Shown piece after piece: positions 53,841 to 61,900 of a stretch of 64,000 nucleotides of DNA. The first letter of the stretch is position 1. Every line of letters starts with the position of its first letter. Under the pieces are notes generated by a model. It saw only the letters and a program-made list of their open reading frames with translations, was not told where the DNA came from and made no database searches. The DNA is from Deinococcus cellulosilyticus NBRC 106333 = KACC 11606 (lineage in GTDB: Bacteria > Deinococcota > Deinococci > Deinococcales > Deinococcaceae): NCBI RefSeq assembly GCF_007990775.1, contig NZ_BJXB01000010.1, positions 124,001 through 188,000 on the forward strand. Direction: 5' to 3'. A program made the position numbers and the translations under genes.

Positions 53841-55665
53841 ACAGCTGGGTCTGACACAGGTGAGTCTGTATGGAATCATTGCCCTGCTGATTCTGGCAGT
53901 CTGGTACGGAGTTCAGATCTGGCAGGTCAATGCCAGGCTTGACCACGAGCGACAAACAGCCGAAGAGCTGGGAAAAGCCCTGAACCGCTACTCCAGATTT
54001 GAAGGCCAGGGGCTCTCCAGTGCTGAAGCAATGGAGGTGGCCAAAGACTCGGCCCTCATTCACAAACTGGCGAAAATGGCCGAGCGCCAGCGCAGCCTCC
54101 CCACCGCAGAAATTGACACCATGCTCACCCCCATTGCGGAGGAAGTGCAGTCCTGGCTCACCCCACTGCGCAGCGCCCCCAACCTCCTGATGCTCGGTGG
54201 TCTGGTGATCACCCTGATTGGTCTGGGGCAAACCATTGGCAATTTGCCCGTCCGGGAAGCCAATGTAGAGCAATTGACTGCAGCCCTCCCTGAAGCCCTC
54301 AGTGAGATGAAAGGGGCGTTCTACGGTTCGATGTTCGGGGTGGGGTGTGCTTTGCTGCTGGGCTTCATGTTCAGTTATACCCTGAGAAAGAGCCAGCAAC
54401 TTCTGACGGTGCTCTCCAATGTGGGACACAGTTACCTCGCCCCCCTGATCCTGCTGCCTCGTATTGAGAAACAGGTGGAAATCCTGCAAAACGCCATCAC
54501 CGAAACCAGAGATTTCTTCAAAGAGCTCTCGCAGCAGATGCAGAAAGTCACCCAGGATTTCGGCAAGGAAATTGGTGCAGCAGGCAAAGTCATGAAAGAC
54601 AGTCTCATCGAGCTGAAATCTTCTGCAAAAGACGTGCACGACCAGCTCAAGCAGGTCTCTGAAAACGTGATCACTGCGGCCAACGAACTGGCAAAAGGCA
54701 CGCAGGAATTCCGGGGCCTCCATACCGAGCTGCAAAACGCCCACACCTCACTGGAGAACATGTTCGTGCGCAGCCAGTCAGAGCTGGACCGCAGGGCGTC
54801 TGAGCACCTTCAGCAATTGCAGGACATGCAGACCAACTTTGGGAAGAGCAGCCAGAACATCCTCAGTCACCTGCTCGTCACCTCAGAGGGCATGGGTCAG
54901 CTGACGCAGAACATGGATGCGACCCGCAAAGAACTTGAGACCTCTTCTGAACGCATTGCCCAGAAAGTGCAGGGGTCCTTTGAAGGTCTGCACGGCATGC
55001 TGGACACCACCCTCACCGCGCACCAGCGAGAGATGGGTCAGGTGGGGCAGCACCTCCAGGCCATGACGACCCGCATTGAGACCCTGAGTGACCGCAGCAT
55101 GGACGTGCTGCAGCTCTCAGAACACATCCAGGAGCAGGAGAAACTGCGTCATCTGGAACTCCTCAAAACCCTGGCCAGCAACAACCAGGGACTTGCTTTG
55201 CAGTTGCAGCAGACCATGGAGGCGCACAGCCCCCTGGAGTTCCTGAAAGACCAGAAGGTGTACCAGACCGCCGCCCTTGGTGGCCTCATTCAGCAGCAGG
55301 AACGCATGATGGAAACCGTGCAGCAGGCCAGTGCAGGTCTGGGGACACAACTTCACCTGGACCTGCAGAAAACCCAGGACCTGCTCAATGCCCTGCAGAC
55401 GGTGATTCCAGAGCGCCAGCATGTGCACCAGTGGATTTTTGAATCCGGGGACCAGTTGCAGGACAGACTGGAGCATTATGTGCTGACCCTGCAGGGTCAA
55501 CTGCGCAAGACCCACATGGAAGTGCAGGACCTGAAAGCGGCCCTGTCACTGGCATTGCAAAAAGGGAGCAATGGGCATTCGAACAACCCTCCACCCCAGT
55601 CTGCACCTCCTGTTCCCCCTGCGGTGACCGTCAAACTTGAGCAGGAGCCTGGAGAGGGCGCATGA
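53833..55665 (+). CDS. ZorA-like MotA/TolQ/ExbB-type channel with long coiled coil
   Basis: 610 aa. TM1 is at ~9-31 (LYGIIALLILAVWYGVQIW), TM2 at ~113-134 (PNLLMLGGLVITLIGLGQTI) and TM3 at ~157-185 (GAFYGSMFGVGCALLLGFMF); the last two follow the MotA/ExbB channel pattern. From about residue 200 to 590 the protein is a continuous predicted coiled coil extending into the cytosol, the hallmark of ZorA of Zorya defence systems rather than flagellar MotA. It should form a pentameric ion-driven motor with the next gene product. The start is ATG 53833; the TTG-initiated extension upstream overlaps the tubulin gene and lacks a ribosome site. Overlaps the next gene by 4 bases. Confidence 0.85.
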   Translation: MVEQLGLTQVSLYGIIALLILAVWYGVQIWQVNARLDHERQTAEELGKALNRYSRFEGQGLSSAEAMEVAKDSALIHKLAKMAERQRSLPTAEIDTMLTPIAEEVQSWLTPLRSAPNLLMLGGLVITLIGLGQTIGNLPVREANVEQLTAALPEALSEMKGAFYGSMFGVGCALLLGFMFSYTLRKSQQLLTVLSNVGHSYLAPLILLPRIEKQVEILQNAITETRDFFKELSQQMQKVTQDFGKEIGAAGKVMKDSLIELKSSAKDVHDQLKQVSENVITAANELAKGTQEFRGLHTELQNAHTSLENMFVRSQSELDRRASEHLQQLQDMQTNFGKSSQNILSHLLVTSEGMGQLTQNMDATRKELETSSERIAQKVQGSFEGLHGMLDTTLTAHQREMGQVGQHLQAMTTRIETLSDRSMDVLQLSEHIQEQEKLRHLELLKTLASNNQGLALQLQQTMEAHSPLEFLKDQKVYQTAALGGLIQQQERMMETVQQASAGLGTQLHLDLQKTQDLLNALQTVIPERQHVHQWIFESGDQLQDRLEHYVLTLQGQLRKTHMEVQDLKAALSLALQKGSNGHSNNPPPQSAPPVPPAVTVKLEQEPGEGA

Positions 55666-56306
55666 GACGCCTGAGCAGTCAGGATGGGGTGGAAGTGAAC
55701 CCTTACATTGCCCTGGCAGACAACGGCCTGAGCATGGTGATGGTCATGACCCTCTTTACCGTGATGGTTTTGCTGGCGATTTTGCAGAAAGAAGACACCC
55801 GCAAGGATGTGCGTGAAGAGTTTTATGACAGGGTGATTCAGGCTTTTCCCGAGCAGCAGAGGCCGCAGATGCTGGACTACAAGGTGAAAAATGATCCTCC
55901 GGGAGCCCAGAGGTGGGTGTTCAAGGATCAGGTTCTGTTCATCCGGGGGACAGCAAAACTCACCCCCCATGGACAGCAACTGCTCTCCAAATTTGCGGAT
56001 CTGATGGCCCAGAACACCGACAAATGGCGCAGGGCCCGCATCGAAGGTCACACCATGCCCACCGAACTCAACAAACCGGACAACTGGGATCTGGCCAATG
56101 CCCGTGCGAGCACTGTGGCCAAACTCTTTACCGACAACAGCTGTGCCATCCGGGCCAACAGCATATCCACCTCCGGACGTGGAGGACAGAGCAAAGCGCT
56201 GGGGCTTGCACGTTCGGATCAGCGGAATGAACGGGTGGAGATCATCCTGGAATACTCGGCCCTGAGTGCTTCTGACAAGACAGACCAGAAACGGGACTGC
56301 AACTGA
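55662..56306 (+). CDS. ZorB-like OmpA/MotB peptidoglycan-binding stator protein
   Basis: 214 aa. One TM helix (~22-42, LSMVMVMTLFTVMVLLAIL) is preceded by Asp20 in ALADN, matching the proton-carrying Asp of MotB/ZorB. The periplasmic OmpA-like domain (~95-205) shows RIEGHTMP, NWDLANARASTVAKLF and the terminal RNERVEI. The usual GHTD Asp is Met here. It would anchor the ZorA-like channel to peptidoglycan and carry ions. The ATG overlaps the previous stop (ATGA) and its own stop overlaps the kinase start (TGATG), so the three proteins are made in coupled amounts. Confidence 0.87.
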   Translation: MRRLSSQDGVEVNPYIALADNGLSMVMVMTLFTVMVLLAILQKEDTRKDVREEFYDRVIQAFPEQQRPQMLDYKVKNDPPGAQRWVFKDQVLFIRGTAKLTPHGQQLLSKFADLMAQNTDKWRRARIEGHTMPTELNKPDNWDLANARASTVAKLFTDNSCAIRANSISTSGRGGQSKALGLARSDQRNERVEIILEYSALSASDKTDQKRDCN

Positions 56307-58072
56307 TGAACACCTGCCCTTACTGCAACACCCCCATCATCGGCACGCATGTGAAATGCCCTTCTTGTGGCATGCCCCTGAACCTCACCACCCTGGCGAA
56401 AGGCACCACCCTCAAATTCCGTTACACCATCGAAAAGGTGCTTGGTCAAGGAGGATTTGGCATCACCTATCAGGCTCACGACAAACTGCACAACAGAGGG
56501 GTGGCCCTCAAAGAGTTTTTCCCCCAGGGGGTCCTGAGGGTCGGTCAGGACGTGATTCCCAGTGGTGCTGCTGCCCTCAGTGAATTCCTGCAGCACAAGC
56601 AGGCTTTCGTTCAGGAAGCCCAGACCCTTGCCCAATTTCAGCACCCCTCCATCGTGAAGGTGCAAGACGTCTTTGAGGAAAACGGAACGGCCTACTATGC
56701 AATGGAATTGCTCGATGGTGAAAGCCTCGGGGACATGCTGCGGAATCAGGGAACGTTGCCCATGCCACAGGTGCTGACGGTGGCCCACGCTGTCTCGCAG
56801 GCCCTGAATCCCGTGCATCAGGCCGGGATGCTGCACCGGGACATCAAACCGGACAACATCGTGCAGACAAAGGACCAGCGCACCATCCTGATTGATTTCG
56901 GGTCAGCCCGCAAGAGCACCGGACAGACCCAGTCGATGACCCAGCTGGTCAGTCCCGGGTATTCGCCGTTGGAACAGTACAGCTCGCAGGGCAAATATGG
57001 TCCTTACACCGACCTTTATGCTCTGGGAGCGACATTGTACCACTGTGTTCAGGGGTCACCTCCCCCCTCGGCCACCGATCTGGTGAATGGCTCCCTGCCT
57101 GCAATGTCTGCGCATGTCCCTGCCAACCTCTCCCGGGCGATCCAGGCCTGCCTGAAAACCAGTGTGAAGGAACGGCCCCAGACGGTGCAGGAGTTTCTGG
57201 GCCTGCTGAGTGACGCCCCTGATTTCCAGGAAAACGACCTGCAACTGACGGAGCACGACATGCACCACAGTGCCGTCCAGCAGATGGTGTTTCTGGACCC
57301 CCAGACCCTCATCACGGCCTCCCTGGACCACACGGTCAAACGCTGGACCCTGAGCGCACTGGACAGCCCGCAAAAAACCTTCTCAGAGCACGATGGGGGA
57401 GTGCAGGCCCTGGTGGTCTTCAGAGACCTGCTGATTTCTGGTGGGGATGATGGTGTGGTGGTGATTCGACCTGCCCATTCGGTCCCGTACCGCATCCATT
57501 GCGATGAGCCTGTGGTCTCCCTGGGGGTGATGGGGAACCGTCTGGTGGTTGCCACCCGCAGCCGTCGTTTGAGCCTGTACGACCTGCAGAACCGTGACAA
57601 ACTGCTGGAAAGCCAGCCCATTGCCCACTACATCAATGAGATGCTGATCCTCGCAGACCAGCAAAAGGTGGTTCTGGGACTGAAAAACGGGCAAGTGGCC
57701 TTTCTGAACAAAACCTTCCAGGGACAGCCCCTTCCTGCACACAGTGGACCCGTGTGCAGCATCCTGCGTGGAAACCAGCAGGTGCTGACGGTTGGAACGG
57801 AGGGAAGCTTCATGGTATGGGACATAACGGGAAACCTGATGCAGACCCGCTACACCCACACCTGTGAGGTGCAAATGGCCCTTTTCCTGAATGCCAGCAC
57901 AGTGGTTTTTGCAGACTCAGACAACACCCTCTGGACCCTGGACACAGCCAATCAGGCCCGATCCTGGTTGCAGCTTGAACAAACGGTCATCTGCATGGTG
58001 CTTTCCCCAGACGGCAAACAGCTCCTGTGTGGAACCGAACAGGGCAGTGTGTACCTCGTGGACATTCAGTAG
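56306..58072 (+). CDS. Zinc-ribbon Ser/Thr protein kinase with WD40-like repeats
   Basis: 588 aa, cytosolic. An N-terminal zinc ribbon (CPYC 4-7, CPSC 18-21) is followed by a Hanks-type kinase (~38-310) with glycine loop GQGGFG 47-52, Lys69 in VALKEFFP, HRDIKPDN 177-184 and DFG 197-199, all intact, so an active enzyme is expected. Residues ~325-588 form about six WD40-like blades (TLITASLDHTVKRWTL; LLISGGDDGVVVIRP; VLTVGTEGSFMVWDI; QLLCGTEQGSVYLVDI). It may sense a signal through the propeller and phosphorylate the tubulin-like or coiled-coil partners. It follows the ZorB-like gene with 1-base overlap; the last operon gene starts 16 bases after it. Confidence 0.88.
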   Translation: MNTCPYCNTPIIGTHVKCPSCGMPLNLTTLAKGTTLKFRYTIEKVLGQGGFGITYQAHDKLHNRGVALKEFFPQGVLRVGQDVIPSGAAALSEFLQHKQAFVQEAQTLAQFQHPSIVKVQDVFEENGTAYYAMELLDGESLGDMLRNQGTLPMPQVLTVAHAVSQALNPVHQAGMLHRDIKPDNIVQTKDQRTILIDFGSARKSTGQTQSMTQLVSPGYSPLEQYSSQGKYGPYTDLYALGATLYHCVQGSPPPSATDLVNGSLPAMSAHVPANLSRAIQACLKTSVKERPQTVQEFLGLLSDAPDFQENDLQLTEHDMHHSAVQQMVFLDPQTLITASLDHTVKRWTLSALDSPQKTFSEHDGGVQALVVFRDLLISGGDDGVVVIRPAHSVPYRIHCDEPVVSLGVMGNRLVVATRSRRLSLYDLQNRDKLLESQPIAHYINEMLILADQQKVVLGLKNGQVAFLNKTFQGQPLPAHSGPVCSILRGNQQVLTVGTEGSFMVWDITGNLMQTRYTHTCEVQMALFLNASTVVFADSDNTLWTLDTANQARSWLQLEQTVICMVLSPDGKQLLCGTEQGSVYLVDIQ

Positions 58073-58088
58073 GACGGTGGAGCAAAAC

Positions 58089-58910
58089 ATGCCAGAAACC
58101 CCTCAAATCGCAGAAAACCTGGCTGAAAAGCTGGAACGCCTCGAACTGAACCTGCAACGCTGGGAGCGACTGGGAGAGAAACTGCCCGATGTGATCCTGG
58201 CCGTGGAACACCTGGAAAGACGTGCAGAAGATGCCATTTTGCGGATGCAGCAGGAAATGGACCGCCACAGGGAGGAGCTGAACCGCCTGCAACCCAGAAT
58301 GCCAGCCGTGCCGAAAGAGGAACCCAGGTCTTCAGCGTCTGCTCAACCTGCCCCCGTCGATGCTTCCCGCATGAAACAGGACCTCCTGAATGCGCTTCAT
58401 GAGCAAATGGACTGTGAATTACAGGCTTTTTCCCGCAATGCTCTCGACCCCCTGCACAACCAGATGCAACACCTGAAAATCAGTGTGCAGCAAATGTCTC
58501 TTTCCTCTGGCCCTGCACAACCTATCCCACAAGGACCTTCTACAGCAGTCCTCGAATCCCAGATCATGGCCCAGCAGCAGGAGATCAACAAGTTGAAAAA
58601 TCAATTGCAAATGATGGAGGAATCCCAGCAGACTGTCCAGGAGCAACAACGCGAAGGTCATCAGGTGCTCTCTGAGCATGTTCAGAGCCTGCAGGGGGGG
58701 ATACAGGGACTCCAGTCTTATGTTCTGCAAGTGGAGAAATCTACCCAGAACTCTGTTCAGAACAGCATCCAGCAATTGATGCAGCAGCAGGCCACAGACA
58801 GAGAGCATTTGAACCACAGCCTGCAGCAGCTTGAACATGCCTTCAATGAATTCCAGAGCTGGTATCAGGGTGCGAAGCCACTGGCGAGGTTGTTTTCCAG
58901 ACCGAAGTGA
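58089..58910 (+). CDS. Coiled-coil protein, last gene of tubulin-ZorAB operon
   Basis: 273 aa, no TM or signal. Residues ~5-75 and ~165-265 are long heptad-rich helices (ENLAEKLERLELNLQRWERL; SQQTVQEQQREGHQVLSEHV), separated by a Pro/Ala/Ser-rich linker around 80-105. No known domain is recognised. It may pack against the coiled-coil tail of the ZorA-like protein or act as kinase substrate; this is inference from context. The start is ATG 58089 with a weak GGACGGTGG upstream. It ends 5 bases before the stop of the convergent helicase gene. Confidence 0.7.
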   Translation: MPETPQIAENLAEKLERLELNLQRWERLGEKLPDVILAVEHLERRAEDAILRMQQEMDRHREELNRLQPRMPAVPKEEPRSSASAQPAPVDASRMKQDLLNALHEQMDCELQAFSRNALDPLHNQMQHLKISVQQMSLSSGPAQPIPQGPSTAVLESQIMAQQQEINKLKNQLQMMEESQQTVQEQQREGHQVLSEHVQSLQGGIQGLQSYVLQVEKSTQNSVQNSIQQLMQQQATDREHLNHSLQQLEHAFNEFQSWYQGAKPLARLFSRPK

Positions 58911-58915
58911 GAACT

Positions 58916-61900
58916 TTACCCCCGATACGGTACTGTTACCCGGAACACCGGAAGCACCATAAAGTGATGGTCTTCCGGTCCGGTGTAGCCTGCCCGGTTG
59001 TACCACTCGTCGTCCCGCTGGCACTGGATGACCGTGTGCCCGATGGGGGTGATGCGTCCCCGCAGGTTGCGGTACTGCTCGAGTTTCTGGGCCAGAGGGC
59101 TGTTTTTGCTGAGGTGGGCCACAGGTTGCCCGAAGTGGGTGATCAGGTTCCCGTGCAGTTCAAGGGGCCCCCATTGCTGCGCAAAACGTCGCACTGCCTG
59201 TCTGCCATCCACATGGATGACCCTGGGAGAGGTGATGTAGAAGTCCGAGGGGTCGGGCATGCGATCAAAGGTGAGGTGGGTGGGAACTTCAGCAGGGCAT
59301 TGCACCACAAAGGGAACCACACCGTCTTCCAGGAGCCCTTGCTGGAATTCACGGCTCCTGAGGGCAGGATGGCAGGTGCTTTCGTGCCTGAGCACATGGA
59401 GGTGGTTTCTTGCCCGGGTGAGGGCCACGTACAGGGCGCGGGTGTCATCCGGGAGCACCTGACCTGAACGCAGGGGCACCTGTTCGCTGATCACGAACAC
59501 CTCGTCGAACTCGCAACCTTTGGCCGAGTGGTAGGTGGAGAGCACCACCCCTCTGTGTCCGAGGGGCCGGGTGTTTTCCATGCGCAGGGCAACCTGTTCA
59601 AAAGTGGGGTTTTTCAGGCTGGAGACGCTGTCCAGCAGGGCCTGCCACGCATGGTCTTTGCTGGACAGGTTGAGGATCAGTCGGGTGTCCTCCAGAATGT
59701 TCTGAGGGTCACGGGTGGTGCGGCCTTTTTCTTCGAGCAGCACCTGCTGCACTTCCCGCCCGATCAGAGAACTGACGGGCCTCAGGGCATCATGCACGTT
59801 CAGAAGCTGCATGGGGATGCCTGAAGAGGCCAGAAAGTGCTGCACTTCATTGAGTTCCTCCCAGGTGCGGGCAAGCACTGCAATGCCCTCTGGCCGGGTG
59901 CCTTGCTCCACGCGCTCCTGAATGCGTCTGCAAATGGTGTAGGCTGCATCGAGTCTTCGGGTGTATTTCCCGAGCTGCACACTGCCGTCCTCCGTCCGGT
60001 TGCTGATCACCCGGTTGTGCTGTCCTTTGAGGCGGCTCTCTGCTGGCAGGGTGAATTCAATGAAGCGGTTGGCCACCTGCACAATGCGTGGCGCGGAACG
60101 GTAATTGACAGACAGGGTCAAAACCTTGTTCTGTTCAATCCTGTAATCCTGCTGGAAACGGTGAATGAATTTGATGTCTGCACCCTGAAAGGAATACAGG
60201 TTCTGGTCGTCATCCCCCACAGCCACCAGATAACCAGGCTGGTCCACCTCATCGTCATCAGCGTTGCCATCGAAACGAGCAAGCTGGGTCACCAGCTGGT
60301 ATTCCAGGTCCTTGATGTCCTGGTATTCATCCACCAGCACGTACTGGTAATTGCTGCCCTGCTCCTGCAGGTGCTGAATGGCTTGCTTCAGAATCCAGTC
60401 GAATCTGGCCTGATCCCCGCGCACTTCCAGCGGAGCGTCTTTTTCGGTCAGGCCAGTGAGTTTGCGGGCCAGACCGTGAAAGGTGAAGACATCCACCTTG
60501 AGGGAGAGCTCTCCAATCAGGTCACTGATGCGTTCCTTGACCTCTGCAACGGCAGTGCGGTTGTAGGCCAGAACCAGCACCCGATCCGCAGGAATGCCGC
60601 GCAAGGCCACCAGATTGGCCACCCGGTGCACAATGGTGCGGGTTTTGCCGGACCCTGGTCCGGCAAGCACCAGGAGGGCACGGGAGCTGTCATCCTGCAC
60701 GATGCTCTTTTGCACCTCGCTGAGGCTGGCAAGGATTTTGTGCTGGAACTCCGGGATCTGCAGCGTTCCAGCGGTTTCAGGATAGGGGAGGTGGCGGTCA
60801 CAGAACACCTTGAGGTCCTCGGTGAAATAGGCTTGCAGCAAATGAATGCGCTGGGTCTCATCGGGCTGCCTGAGGATTTCACGCAGGCTGTGCAGGCGTC
60901 TGGCCCGGTTCTCGTAATGCTGTTCCAGCGGGCGGTAAGCCACCTGATTGTAACGGCCACGCTGCCCGGGTTTCAGGTAAAAAACACTGCCCTGCTCAAA
61001 GTCTCCACGGGTGAAATCCAGCAGACCCAGCATCTGCATTCCAGCCAGACCTTCCAGCACGGTTTTGCCCTCTGAAATCTCGAACATGCGGTCCAGTTCT
61101 GCAACATTCAGGGTGATGCCCTCTGCTGCGTCGCTGAGTTTTTCAAGAACGGTCTCGGCAAATTCCCGGAAAGTTCTGTATTGCTGCTCGAAAAGCATGC
61201 ACCATTCACGCAGGGAGAGGTCTGGATCACTGAACTGGATTCTGGCACTCAGCCTCTCCAGTTGTGCTCTGGAGAGCCCAAGCACCTGGGCCACCCTGAG
61301 GGCCTGCTGGAGCCTGGCCTGCCTGCTGCGGCGCATCAGGTCCTGATTGACCTGTTCGATGTGAAGCTGGCTGAGGTCCACATCTGGCTGCTCGGAAAGG
61401 TGACTCAGGAAAGCCCGCACACTGGCGGTCGAAGCGTCCAGCCTTCCTCTTGCTCCACGCCGAGTCCTCAGGGAGACCTCGTAACTCCAGCTGGCGTATC
61501 CTGCTTTGACCATCTGCCGGAGGCCTCGAATGACTTTTGCCGGGGTGAGGGCACACAGCATCGCAGCTTCCCGCACATCGACCAGCACCTCCACACCGAT
61601 TTTTCTGCTGTGGTGCCGCAGCAGAGACAGCACCTTGCTGCCTTCCAGCCCCAGAGCTTGCTGGCTGTGTTGCATCCTGATTTTCAGGACAGCCGGGCGC
61701 TGCTCTCCTTCATGCACCAGATCATAACTTTCCAGCGCAAACAGGGCCACCCTCGACTGGGTGATCAGGGCGTCCGGGTCTTCCTGAGGGAGGGCGTGGC
61801 TGAATTCAAAGCTGGACACCCAGCGGTGCACCGGAGGGGAATTCAGGCGCTTTTTCACCACCTGCCAGCAGTCCTTGAGGGCTTTCTCACTGGCGATGCG

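Noticed and set aside
53833..56306. Flagellar motor (MotAB) assignment for the channel/stator pair
   Set aside because: No flagellar genes are nearby, the channel protein has a ~400-residue coiled coil, and the operon partners are tubulin-like and kinase proteins; a ZorAB-like assignment fits better.
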